This document shows positions 1 through 10,285 of a stretch of DNA of 17,061 nt, one piece after another. The stretch is taken from contig JBBPSI010000383.1 in assembly GCA_038093515.1 (NCBI GenBank), positions 1 to 17,061 on the forward strand. The letters are read 5' to 3'. The position numbers and the translations under genes were made by a program. The notes beneath the pieces were generated by a model that searched no databases, had not been told where the DNA came from, and saw only the letters and a list, made by a program, of their open reading frames with translations. Each line of letters begins with the position of its first letter. The stretch's first letter is position 1. This DNA comes from Butyriboletus loyo (taxonomy: Eukaryota; Basidiomycota; Agaricomycetes; Boletales; Boletaceae).

Positions 1-67
1 AGGAAAGGTGAAGAAATTGCTCGAAGTGTAATTACATCTCTAGAGATACTATGTGATACTTAACACG

Positions 68-3000
68 TCATGGGAGATCAAACTCCTCCATCTGGGTCGT
101 ATTGTTCTCGTCCTCGAGGTCTGTGAAGCTCTGTTCGATAGCTTTAATGTAGGCGTTCATCTTCCACATCTCACCGATCTTGATGTTGGCGTGATCAAAT
201 GCCAGAGCCAGGGTTGGATCTCCAGGATTGTGTTCCGTCACCACGGATGGAGGTATATTTGGATACCTCGCTGAAAAATGGGTGAGGAGGGTGTTGCGAG
301 CCTTCATTCTACGAAGTGGTGAGTAGGCTGCATTACTGCAGAGAAATACCCATACCTCCTTCCAATTTCAATTGCCTGACCAACGGTACTGTGCATCTTG
401 GCTGTAGCCATTTCTGCCTGATCATCAGCCATAGTGGATTCATGAATGAGCAAAGTCGCGTTTTCTCCCGCTTGCACCAATTTCTGTGTGGGAATAGTGT
501 CTCCCGAATATCTGATGGGACAGTGAGTGCCGACGTGTTGAAGAAGTCGTGCATATACTTACACGATGCTCCAACCGTCCATATGCTTGATGATCGCCCC
601 ATGACAACTCGTGCGGTGTATTACATCAACACTTCGGAAACTTTCTAGGCCAAGCGAAGCACACATGTCATGGTGAGCCAAAATGGAGCTGAGAGTGCGA
701 TTGAGAGAAGTATAAATACGTCTACGTGCACGCGTACCTGCGGGAAACCTCTTGGATCAAAGGAGAGGAGAAATCGTTCTTCCAATGGATGGCGTCCACT
801 GAGATCGAAATGACGGGACTTTTGGAATAAGGTAAGAGTCCAAGTTCCTCAAGGGCTGCATATTCATGGAGATACAAAAAGATATTCTCGTGACCCACGA
901 TATATAGTGGCGCACCGCAGGGTGGATCTAGCTGCATGCCATTCAATGCGTGAGGTATGATATCTCGAGAGTCCGAACGCTTACTTGTTGTCGCATTGCT
1001 AAAATCTTCGCCAGTCCGATGTGATGGTCGCCATGCATGTGACTAATAAAGATGCACTTCAGCTCACGAAGGACCTGCCATACGCTTGAGGTTGACGTGA
1101 AGTCATCTCCAAACTTTCGTGCTAGTTGACCCCATGTGCCTTCTCCGGCATCAAGTAAAACATAACCGTAATTTGGGATGTGGATAAGTGTTGCAGAAAC
1201 TAAAAACATATGAGCGTGAAGTCAAGGGCAGAGACATCGAGAACCTCGGAATCACCGTTTCTGTATTTACTGGGCATTGCACTGTTTGTACCTAGTGGAC
1301 AGATTGTTACGTCTCCGCCGCACATCTCCTCCAATTCAGTGCGGGCGACATATGATTGAGCGTCCGCAAAGTTATTACGAGTTGATTCTGGTAAAAATAG
1401 TGGAGAACTGGAAGACACTGCAGGATGGAAAAGATCGCCCTTTCCGGGATCTAGGTCTGGGAGTGGTGGACGTGGAGGATGCAAGTTAATGAGCATGTTT
1501 TTTTGCATTGCCGTAACGTGAGCGGGCAATCCAGGAATATCTTCACAGCCATGTCAACTGTGCTTGAACGAAAAAATATATACACAGAAACGTACCACTT
1601 ATCGCCTGGTCAGCGGTGCACGAATACTTTTGTATTGGGAACATATTGGGGTCTAGCTGGTTGAGTCGAAGCTGACTGTATGCGGCACTCGTAAATGTCA
1701 TCGGATTCGGAAGATACTTGCGTGAAGCGACGACATGCTTGCATATGATAGGTGACACAATTTGGGGCAGGTAATTTGGACACATACATGAACCTCAGGC
1801 CCAAAATCGTCCATGAATGTCTTGTAACACTCGTCTTCGAGGACTCCATCCCCACACAAATGTATTATCGCTCGGACTTTATGTTGTTTGGAGTGCTCCG
1901 CGTGCTTCCATAGGTATTTGGCAAAATGTTCAGAATCGACGAAACCTGAAAGCAAGGCGGGGATGTGGGCTAATGTTGGTGTGTCGAAGAGCAATACTGC
2001 CTACAAAAGCTTACTCTTCCGGCTAAGAGAAGCACGAGACATGACTCACCGCTGGAGTCACACTCTCTCCGATACAATCTTCCGGTTTTATTTCGCGATC
2101 GACAACGTTACCATTACTGTCTTTGATCTGTACAGTCACGCTCTCTCCCTTGACTAGTCTCGCGCGCAGTGGACCGGGAGGCAGACCCAGAGCGACTGCC
2201 TTTTTCCCGTCGAATTTTCCGCGTATCCGGGGTCCTACGATGGCATACGCAATCGTTGGCTTGAGAGTCGGATCAGAATAACCGATGAGAGCTCGTTCAG
2301 GGACTGGCAACGGTTTACTAAACTTTGGTGGGAAGGGAACGCGTGTAACAGTCGAGGTAGCATCTCCCTTTGCGCTGACATTGGGGCCCTTGGCCTTCCG
2401 TGTATCTTGGGATTTTCCCGGGTCGTTACGGTCCGGAGTTGCCGACGACATCTGAGACGCAGGAAACATGGATTGTACCATAAGTTGCCTCCATGCTTGA
2501 GCAACCTCCCCGCTCAACGAAGCAGGATCAAAATCGGGCGCAGATGCGGCGTGGCGCAAAAATTCCGTCGTGGCCATGATATCACCTGCGAGTGGATTCG
2601 CGCCATGCTGATTTGACAGTCGCTTGAATGATCGCCTGGGTGAGCCTTCGCGTTTCCGCTTTAACGGGCCCACCGCTTCACCTCGAGGGTTCACAACTTG
2701 CAAAGGTAATTCTGGGGGGATAACAGGAAGCGCAAAAACAGATATATTGTCGTCCTTGTACACAGGTCGATTCTCAGTTTCCGTACATGATGGGACGAGG
2801 GGGATTTCGACAGGAGTGACGATGAGGTTGTCGCTTGAAAACGTTTGTTAATGATAAACATGCGATAGATGTGACATGGCTCACCGGTAAGTGTACTTCC
2901 GCATAGAAGCTATTAGATGCAAGAGCCCAGAGGGACCGGTGATCTGCATCTGGGATTGACCAGCATCGGCCAGAGTCATGAACAATCCTGGGGAACAGGC

Positions 3001-3245
3001 AACTGAGTGAGATCAAAAGCTGTTGAAATGAATTAAGCTCTACCAGGGAGACCACTGGCGCGTTGAGTGCCCACTGAAGTGAGGAACAGTGCGCGCGTTT
3101 TTTTCCAGTTTTGCCGGCTTTGCAAAAAGGCTCTGGTGGTATTCTCACCAACATTGAATATATATTTGGCGGAATCGAATGTGATCACCACGGTTGGCTC
3201 AGTGTCGGAGGACGCTGTGCTCAGGACAGATGCATTCCAGAGCAT
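68..3245 (-). CDS. trz1: tRNase Z, long form (tRNA 3'-end processing endonuclease), 11 exons
   Basis: Metallo-beta-lactamase endonuclease that removes 3' trailers from precursor tRNAs, expected in nucleus and/or mitochondria. Exons read by hand (minus): 3245-3044, 2987-2885, 2833-2050, 2000-1788, 1737-1596, 1540-1256, 1199-985, 931-738, 688-563, 511-356, 308-68. All ten introns are GT-AG and 47-56 nt; exons sum to 2661 nt, giving 886 residues plus TGA. The N-terminal half carries the degenerate domain (FDSAKYIFNVGE, LTSVGTQR, then LADAG). The C-terminal half is catalytic: PSKYRN (571-576, the PxKxRN loop), LLDAGEGTW (about 591-599), metal-binding HMHGDHH (630-636), SGDT (757-760), HEST (778-781) and THFSARY (816-822). 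Length fits the family. The ATG at 3245 was chosen because MLWNAS..SSDTEP precedes the conserved FDSAKY block at the family's usual distance. No damage seen; probably functional. Gene name is by family. Confidence 0.95.
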
Positions 3246-3493
3246 TGAGCAACAAATTGATGAACGATGGAAGGGACGAGGAGGAGGAATTAAAAAACGA
3301 AGTATGTTACACGGATCACGACGGCATAGCAAGTTAGCCAGCCTTACTGAACCGAGTTTTGACGAAGAACGACCAGTGATTTGAAGGTGGTTGGCTGGAA
3401 TACAAGTTGTTTACGTAACGTTTATCCTTGTTGACTCGTGCAAAATGCGGCAGACATACAATATTGGACCAGCACTTGTGCCAACAAAAATTA
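3246..3493 (-). promoter_or_regulatory. 5' leader and promoter region of the tRNase Z gene
   Basis: About 245 bp separate the tRNase Z start codon from the Harbinger insertion, so the upstream control region is short. An out-of-frame ATG at 3327 opens a three-codon upstream ORF (M-P-S-stop, 3327-3316) before the main start. The main frame stays open upstream of the ATG to at least 3332 and is arginine-rich. No clear TATA box was recognised. TTA at 3491-3493 is the left target duplication of the Harbinger element. Confidence 0.5.
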
Positions 3494-3548
3494 GAGCCAG
3501 TTCGGCAACTCCAAATTGGCCATGTTGGTGTTTGGTTTGTGTCGGCAG
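3494..3548 (+). repeat. Left terminal inverted repeat of the Harbinger element
   Basis: Begins GAGCCAGTTCGGCAACTCCA and matches the reverse complement of 9505-9559 at 52 of 55 positions. Preceded by TTA. It still holds CpG sites that the right end has lost. Confidence 0.88.
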
Positions 3549-3885
3549 GAATCATGCCGCTCTGTCGGAGATTGAACATACTAGTACCCGCGCCAGAGTA
3601 TTATCAGTGCTGATTGATATCAATTGATGTGCCATCGCTCTGAGTCCTGCCACCATGGATTGTGTACTAGCTCTTGAACATCTTGCTGTGGCACTCTGCC
3701 ACCCACTTTGGCCAGAAATGTGCCTCCATTTAATGCAATATACAATTCTGATTGTCAGTATCATCATGTCTGCAGCAGCAGATGTGATGCAATCAATGCT
3801 TTGCAAGCAACCTGAACCATATCATACATCGGCACTTTCTGGGGAAGGATGGGTCCTAGAGCTTTTGACTGGCCACCCTGAATGC

Positions 3886-5118
3886 TGTAGAGAACACATA
3901 TTGTTACGCTAGCAACACACGGTCGAATGCCAGTACGAATGCCTTGTCACACAGGGTCCACTACAGTTGCAGGTATACACAAATATCTGGCAAGTATGAA
4001 CTAGGAGTTCTAGCTTAGTCCTCAACTGTTGCCAGCGAATAGACAAGTGGTTAAAACTAGGGAATCCTAGTCTTACCACGAGCCTTTATATATTGTACAG
4101 AGATGCGCACAGACCATGCTGTGCATGAGATGAACTACTATACATGGATAGACTAAAGAAGAGAAGCGCAACGGTGATTAATCACACGAGGCACAGGGAT
4201 CATAAAGAAGAGAAGTAAATGGAGATTAAATACATGTGTCGTGACATCATAGAGTCTAGGCCTGGTCTAGGCCATGACATCATATGCTTAGTCAGCAAGG
4301 GATCACATGTAAGTTCCCACAATCACGTGACCTTTGAAAGTGAAATTGACTAAGTCCGAATTGAAAGTGTACGAAGTGTTCGAAGTGCGCGAGTAGAATG
4401 TTATGATTATAACACATATCCTCTAGGTTGCAATTGCTCCTCCGCCTGGCAATTCAGCAATTACATGCATTGCAAACAATCACTTTGCAACTCTCTTCAC
4501 TTCCATTCCTGTTCCTCATCAGGTTCCATCCTATTCCAATATTTCTGTGGTCATCAAGGTTCTGTGTCAAGGTTCTGTGTGTCTGGAAAGTGTTTGCAGG
4601 CAGGTTTCTTTCTATTCAATCTCATACTTATTATATCCATTCAACTTCTATGACAACTGCTATAATTAAATACATTCTGTCAATGATTTCCTTGACCTTT
4701 CTACTTAGTTTTCACTTATCCCTAGTGTTTCAAGTCTTGGGAAATGCCCAGACTATACAAAGGTTGTAACTACAACCTAAAATATTACTTTTCAACTCTC
4801 CTGCCTCTCTGTGCAATTGTCTAGTCACTCGCCACCCTTGTTTCTCGATCTTCAAGCCATAGCCAATGGATTCCACCCATCACCTTGTATCTCCATGTCC
4901 TCTCCAGTCCGTTCCACAGTGGAGGAAGTCCGGAATATCGGGTTTTCTGTAAAGACATCAGTGGAAATGACCTTCCCTGGTGTTCTTCTCTTTGTTGCCT
5001 CTCTACTTCTCTTTGGGGTCGATCATATCACAACTTTTTTTTTATTTCTTTGCTTTTGATTGGATTAAGTTCTTCCTGTAGTAGGGTTCTTCACTCTTAG
5101 TCCTGTCTAGCATCATTC
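3886..5118. mobile_element. Unidentified insertion in the Harbinger nuclease (about 715 bp without the nested LTR)
   Basis: The nuclease frame ends at GAATGC (3880-3885) and resumes at AATGC (5119-5123); joining at AATGC restores HPECIHCELG. This looks like an insertion with a 5-bp AATGC duplication (or 4-bp ATGC, which would give TG..CA ends). The inserted DNA, apart from solo LTR 3902-4414, is AT-rich with a pyrimidine-rich plus strand. It has a short direct repeat (TCAAGGTTCTGTGT twice, around 4555-4582) and a run of T near 5033-5042. ORFs at 4428-4769 and 4811-5059 have no recognisable domain. No LTR promoter motif was found. An unusually long intron is less likely because no GT-AG pair gives the right frame. 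Confidence 0.5.
3902..4414 (-). mobile_element. Solo LTR, family B copy 1 (513 bp, duplication CATAT)
   Basis: Starts TGTTACG and ends TATAACA, with CATAT on both sides (3897-3901, 4415-4419). Closely matches 8853-9347, 12410-12855 and the reverse complement of 13867-14370. Strand is set by the promoter: on minus, GGTCTGTG is followed by TATATAAAGG starting 23 nt after its first base. No internal retrotransposon DNA adjoins it, so it is a recombined solo LTR. It keeps some CpG sites. Confidence 0.9.
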
Positions 5119-7013
5119 AATGCATTCACTGTGAGCTTGGTATGCACACAGATATATTTTCCCAGCTCATAAAAGAACTTCATGCCTTGGGTCACACCAA
5201 CTCAAGATTTGTCTCTCTTGAGGAGCAGTTGGCCATTTTTCTGTATATCTGTGTAACAGGCCTAACCATCTGGCATGTTGGCAAGTGCTTTCAGCAATCA
5301 AATGAAACAATCTCCAAGTAGGTAATCAATATATAGAGGGATTTAACTTGTATTCATTCCCATTGCAGCTACTTCCAAAAAATGCTCCAGATATTCTCCA
5401 GTCCTCCATTTTACACCACATATGTTGAATTCCCAGCTGGTGGATCTATCCCCTCAAAAATACAGTACAATCCCAAATTCTTTCCATATTTCCAGCATGC
5501 GCTTGATGCAATAGATGGCAGCCATATCCATGTTGCACCCCCTGCATTTTCATGCCCAAATTATTGGAATCAGAAAGGATTTGTATTGCAGAACTGTCTC
5601 TTTGTTCGTGATTTTGATCTGAATTTCACTTATTCACTTACAGGATGGGAAGGGTCAGCCATTGATGCTTGTATTTTTGAGGATGTGTTTACAAGTGACC
5701 TTTATATCCCTGATGGAAAATGTCTTCTTGCTGATGCTGGATTTCCACTACAGCATGAGCTGCTTGTTCCATACTGTGGTGTCTGCTACCATCTAGCCAA
5801 ATGGGGCCATGCCAATGTCGGGTATGATTTTCTTTCTCTATATTTTCACAAATCTGATTATGAGAACAATAGGCCAATGAAAAAAGAGGAATTATTCAAT
5901 CTATGTCATGCATCAGCCTGAAATGTCATTGAACATATTTTTGGTGTACTGAAACACTGCTATTGTATTCTGTTATTAGCACCACAGTACAGTCTTGAAA
6001 ACTAGGTGTGCATTCCAACTGCATTGTGTGCACTTCACAACTTCATTCACCACCACAATCCTGATGAGGGTAATCTATCTGATGCTCCTCCTGTAGTTCA
6101 TGATGAACAACAATACCATCCAAATGACATGCTACAATCAGGACCTAGTGTTGAGGAAAATGATAATAGGGAGGTCAGAGAAGCAAAGCAGATGCATGAC
6201 AACATTGCACAAGCAATGTGGGTGGCATATCAGGAGATTTTGAGGGAGGGGATTGCAAATGGTACATATCCTGAGGATGTCAATGATATATTGGAGGAGG
6301 AGGAATCCATACTACAGGACAATGATACAAGCATGTTCTCTGGGGTGGTCTAAATGTATTGTAGATGATATCCTGAGACAGATTTCAATGACAGTGAGAA
6401 AGATATATAATTCAGAGCCATACAAGTACAGTAAAAGATATCAGGACTCCAATTGAAGTTGAAGCCAGTACTAGGTACCTGTATCATCAACAGACATATA
6501 GTAGTAATGCCAGCAATAGAAGTACCAGCATGAGACACAGAGTCAGTGGTGGCAATGGCAGCGATAGAAGTATCAGTCTAAGACATGGAACCAATGGTTT
6601 TTCTATGGAATGCAGAAAGCCAACCATGGCACAACTTGTCATCAGTGATTCCTGCATAGATTACTGAAACACCCTTGGTATTTTCATCTGCCTGCTGCAG
6701 TATGTATATTCATCAAAAAAATGTGCTGGTCCAATGGAAGTATCTTGTCCACACCCAACAGAAGCTGTAATGCCTCCACTGTCATGTCCCCCTTAGTGGC
6801 AGTTGACATGGAATTCCGAAGAATTGATCCAAGATGGTTGAGAGAGCCTTGCATGCCCACCATGGCAACTGCAGGTGTAACATTTTGATTCTTCACCACT
6901 TGAGCTTTCTTTACCAACAGGGGTTTCTTTGATTTGCTGCTCACATCTGCAGCAACTCAGCCTTTTTTGCTAGAAGTGGCGTGTGAGGACATATCAACCA
7001 TGGAAGCAGGAGG

Positions 7014-7824
7014 TGTTATGCTGATGTGCAAAACAAACTAGCAGCAAGCACTCAATAGGGGCTCGAGCCTAATCAGGTAATGGCTGACTTGTATAGATAA
7101 CACTATCAGGGTTCTGCAGAGCAAGTGTCAGTGAGATGTCATGTGGTGGCAACCAGATGAGATCAAGCAGGCTCTTGTCGGCTCTATCAGCAGAGTGGGT
7201 ATGATGCTAGATTGCTAGGCACTTGGTAGATGTGTAGAATTAGCTAAAGAGTCTGTACTGTCTAAGTACTGCTATATATACAAATGGTTATATGTGCACA
7301 GACCAAGCTGTGCATGGCAGTGAGGGCTGAGAGTTCTGAGTCGACTCAAGTCAGAATGAAGAATAAAGGGGATGGCAAAGTGCTGGTAACAAGGGAGCAA
7401 AGCTCTGGGCAAGATGGTGACATCACCAGTGAATAAGAAGAGCTGAATATGAAGCAGCAATGTCCAGGGTGTGGGACCCACAGGGCAAAGGGGACACGAG
7501 TAGCAGAGACCTTGGATACAGGTCTCAGCACACTAGTCAAGACATGTTGTAATCTAGTCATGTGCTAGTCATGTGATGTAACAAATGTCATTGGTTAAGA
7601 ATGAAGGGGATGTGATAGCTCAGCTGAAGGGTCTGGTCTGGCAAGACAGCAATAGGGGCTGTCTCAGTGTCTTGGGACATCTAGGAATAACTGGGAGAGT
7701 GGATGGTAGTCCACTGGTGACTGGGGAGTGGGCAATAGGCTGTATCGTGGAGACAGTGGGGTGGCAGGGCACATTAGCATGGGAAAACAAGTGGCAGGGT
7801 ACACTTAGGGTTAAAACTGTAATA
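7014..7824 (-). mobile_element. Solo LTR, family D copy 1 (811 bp, duplication GGAGG), old
   Basis: On plus it starts TGTTATGCTG and ends CTGTAATA (family end CTGTAACA with one C to T change). GGAGG flanks it at 7009-7013 and 7825-7829. It is the inverted counterpart of 8028-8847. It is strongly CpG-depleted against that copy: most CpG sites there read TpG or CpA here. On minus, GGTCTGTG is followed by TATATATAG starting 24 nt after its first base. It sits inside the second Harbinger ORF. Confidence 0.9.
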
Positions 7825-8027
7825 GGAGGTAGCATCAATAATACATCTGAGCCAGTGGTTGATTGAAGTTCAGTGGCAGACATCACCAAAAAGGAGCATT
7901 TAGTTGTGAGAGATGGATGAGATCCAGAGGCAAAGACTGTTGCCATGGCCTGAGTGACCTGAGCAGGAGGGGATGTGACTGGGGGAACTGCAGCATCATT
8001 TATGATTGGATCAGTGAACTTGGAATC

Positions 8028-8847
8028 TGTTACAGTTTTACCCCTAAGCGTACCCCGCCACTTGTTTTCCCACGCTCACGCGTTCCCGCCGCCCCTGCCA
8101 CCTTGCGAGGCTGCCCATCACTCGCTCCCCAGTCGCCTAGTGGACGTCATCCACTTCCCCAGTCGTTCTGCAAGTCTCAGTGTCGCTACACTGAGATAGC
8201 CCCTGTCTTGTCGCCCCGTCGGGCCGGACCCACAGTTGAGCTGTCGCGTCCTTCATTTCTTAACCAATGACATTTGTTACATCACGTGACTAGCACGTGA
8301 CTAGATTACGATGTGTCTTACCTTCGCATCAAGACCTGTATCCAAGGGCTCCGCCGTTCGCATCCCCTTTGCCCTGTGGGCCGCACCTCGTGGACATCGT
8401 CACTTCGCATTCTGATCTTCTCATTCGCTGACGATGTCGCCACTTTGCTCGGAGCTTCACTCCCTCGTTACCAGCACTTTGCCGCTCCATCATTTGCCAT
8501 TATGACTCGGACAGACTCATAACCCTCCGCCCTCGCTGCCACACACAGCTCGGTCTGTGCACGATACCCAGTAGTATATATACGCGTACTTAGACTAGTA
8601 CGAGTTCTCTAGCTAATTCTACGCATCTACCAAGTGCATAGTAATCTAGCAATATACCCATTCCTCTTGCCGATAAAGCCAATAAGAGTCTGGTCGATCT
8701 CGACAGGCATCCACCTTTCGATATCTCCCGACACTTGCTTTGCAAGACACCCGATAGCGTCGCTACGCAAGTCGGCTAGTTTCCTCATTAGGCTCGAGCC
8801 CCTATAAGTGCTCGCTTGCTAGCTTGTTGTGCGCTTACAGCATAACA
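8028..8847 (+). mobile_element. Solo LTR, family D copy 2 (820 bp, duplication GAATC), young
   Basis: Starts TGTTACAG and ends GCATAACA, flanked by GAATC at 8023-8027 and 8848-8852. Rich in CpG, so younger or less methylated than copy 1. GGTCTGTG at 8552 is followed by TATATATAC at 8575. The right-hand GAATC is also the left duplication of the adjoining family B LTR. Confidence 0.9.
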
Positions 8848-8852
8848 GAATC

Positions 8853-9347
8853 TGTTATGACAACGAAGTTATCAGGCACACGGGGTTCCGCAACTGTTGC
8901 AGTACTACACAGGTACTGGCGATGGTAATGAGGAATAGCTCAGGACCTTAATCTCTCAACTGTTGCCAGCGAATAGACAAGTGGTTAAAGCTAGGGAATC
9001 CTAGCCGCAACCACGAGCCCTTTTTATATTACAAGGGAATGCGCACAGACCATGCTGTGCATGAGACTAGTTACTATACATGTACATACGAAGGAGTCAC
9101 GAGTCGACGATGATGGGAAATAGAAGTCGACGGTGATCAAAAAAGAAGAGAAGCAAACGGAGATTAAATACATGAGGCATGACGTCATAGAGTCTGGGCC
9201 AGTCTGGACCATGACATCATATGCTTAGTCAGCCTGTGATCACATGTATAATCCCACGATCATGTGTGCTAAGTCACGTGACCTTTGAAAGAGAAATATG
9301 ATGAAGTCTGAATGCAAAAGATAGTTATAAGAGATACGATTATAACA
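8853..9347 (-). mobile_element. Solo LTR, family B copy 2 (495 bp, duplication GAATC)
   Basis: Starts TGTTATGAC and ends TATAACA, flanked by GAATC at 8848-8852 and 9348-9352. It abuts the family D LTR with only the 5-bp duplication between them. On minus, GGTCTGTG leads to TATAAAAAGGG at 23 nt. It keeps a CRE-like TGACGTCA at 9180-9187 and several CpG sites. Confidence 0.9.
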
Positions 9348-9504
9348 GAATCAAGCTGTGTAAATCTTGAAGCATGGTGATTGCAGTGTATTGTGTACAA
9401 AAGAGGGTGATGGTAATAGCTAACCACACAGGCCAAAGAACATCCAAATCCATGGTATTCAAGGACAAGGTTCATAATTCAATCTCAGCCAAGCAGCTCA
9501 CTTT

Positions 9505-9559
9505 CTGCCAACACAAACCAAACACCAACATGGCCAACTTGGAGTTGCTGAACTGGCTC
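9505..9559 (-). repeat. Right terminal inverted repeat of the Harbinger element
   Basis: Reverse complement of the left repeat with 3 transitions. Followed by TTA at 9560-9562, completing the target-site duplication. Confidence 0.88.
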
Positions 9560-9562
9560 TTA

Positions 9563-9873
9563 GGTGGCTCATATTCTACAACACAACAATTTTTTGTGTG
9601 TTGGACACTGAGGATGGGTTGATATGTATTGAAACAGCTACCATAAAAAATATAGAGTACATCTGAAGTGTTTTTCTATTGTAGAAATAGAAACAAAATT
9701 TGGTGCTTTATTATGCATACTCTGTCACTTATGCCAGCACAGAAAAGAGTAAATTAGTAAGATAACTGTTATCATTCTGTCATATCATGAGATTATCTCA
9801 GCAATCACATCTATACTCCCACCATCAGAATATTGTCATTCCCCTCAGTTGCTTCCTCCTCATTGCCTCTGGC
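9563..9873. other. AT-rich spacer between Harbinger and the split LTR
   Basis: No gene, RNA or repeat recognised. The stretch is AT-rich and almost free of CpG, like the old transposons around it, so it may be decayed repeat DNA rather than host unique sequence. Confidence 0.4.
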
Positions 9874-10062
9874 TGTTATAATACTATATTATATCAATGC
9901 TTTTTGGACTTGTCATTTCAACTTTCAAAGTCACATGACCTAGTGCACATGATCATGAGACAGTACATGTGACTAGGTCTAGACAGAGCCTATGACATCA
10001 TGGTTCAGACCAGCCTATAACATCATCAGTCTAGACCATGGTATCATATTTCATATACTGTA

Positions 10063-10268
10063 TAGTGGGCAACAAAACTGTTGCAATGTTGGCAACATTT
10101 TGATTGTTAAGCTAATAACTCAAGAACCACTAAAGGCAAACCTCCTAAACCTACCCATAGCAGAAAGCCATAATCAAGGGCTTTCCAAAAATATATACAT
10201 TGCTTATGTAATTCATTCTATATTCACCAATCAAGCAAGGGTACTCATTGCAACAGTTTTGTTGCTGA
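10063..10268 (+). repeat. Left terminal inverted repeat of the Tc1-like element
   Basis: Matches 11928-12143 in reverse complement. It begins and ends with the same 20-bp unit in opposite orientations: 10069-10088 and, as CATTGCAACAGTTTTGTTGC, 10246-10265. Confidence 0.88.
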
Positions 10269-10285
10269 TATCAAGGGTATCTAAA

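Larger units (their letters stand above)
3655..6353 (+). pseudogene. Harbinger DDE nuclease (HARBI1-like transposase), inactivated
   Basis: DDE superfamily endonuclease that would cut and move the element. Pieces: 3655-3885 (start ATG in good context, CACCATGG; contains HTSALSGEGWVLELLTGHPE), 5124-5317, 5369-5821, 5873-6353. GT-AG introns of 51 nt lie at 5318-5368 and 5822-5872. The break after HPE rejoins in frame to CIHCELGM. The catalytic triad is still present: D in AIDGSH (5514), D in LADAGF (5733), E in NVIEHIF (5931). Two in-frame stops kill it: TGA at 5919 where the family has Arg (CGA to TGA) and TAG at 6003 where Gln fits (CAG to TAG). Several family Arg positions are Cys or Trp, as CpG decay predicts. 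Solo LTR 3902-4414 and an unidentified segment also interrupt it. Family assignment is from remembered conserved motifs. Confidence 0.85.
6354..9475 (-). pseudogene. Second Harbinger ORF (accessory protein), broken by three LTRs
   Basis: Runs opposite to the nuclease. Coding pieces on minus: about 9475-9348, 8022-7825, 7008-6684, then a shifted frame to a TAG at 6578-6580. The pieces rejoin in frame once each LTR and one copy of its duplication are removed (across 8028-9352, and across 7014-7824). A recognisable block, VTPAVAMVGMQGSL, resembles the second ORF of basidiomycete Harbinger elements, usually a DNA-binding partner of the nuclease. No Myb/SANT domain was made out. Damage: a TGA inside the 7008-6945 segment (CGA to TGA fits) and a frameshift near 6690-6705. 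The shifted frame (ADENTKGVSVIYAG) is open to 6578. Open frame continues to 6350 after that stop, with two imperfect copies of a Ser/Thr-rich unit. The start at 9475 is uncertain. Confidence 0.6.
3494..9559. mobile_element. PIF/Harbinger DNA transposon, broken by nested LTRs
   Basis: Bounded by 55-bp terminal inverted repeats (3494-3548 and 9505-9559) that start GAGCCAGTTC and differ at 3 positions, all transitions, two of them at CpG sites. TTA flanks both ends (3491-3493, 9560-9562), the 3-bp duplication expected for this superfamily. Inside are two convergent genes: a DDE nuclease on plus and a second ORF on minus. Removing the four solo LTRs and their duplications leaves about 3.4 kb; also removing the unidentified insert at 3886-5118 leaves about 2.7 kb. 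Both coding regions rejoin in frame across the insertions, which supports the reconstruction. The element is dead: it has stop codons and insertions. Confidence 0.88.

Noticed and set aside
316..648. 110-codon ORF on plus
   Set aside because: Antisense to exons 9 and 10 of tRNase Z.
4428..5100. ORFs of 113, 82 and 71 codons
   Set aside because: Leucine/serine-rich translations of pyrimidine-rich DNA; no recognisable motif and no support for expression.
6480..6600. Short tandem repeat or CRISPR-like array
   Set aside because: Only two imperfect units of about 40 bp, in frame with the Harbinger second ORF; no spacer structure.
7863..8270. 135-codon ORF on plus
   Set aside because: It crosses from the Harbinger second ORF (antisense) into the family D LTR and shows no domain.
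7014..8847. One large foldback or inverted-repeat transposon with 0.8-kb arms
   Set aside because: Each arm has its own complete LTR ends and its own 5-bp duplication (GGAGG and GAATC), and the spacer reads as part of the Harbinger second ORF.
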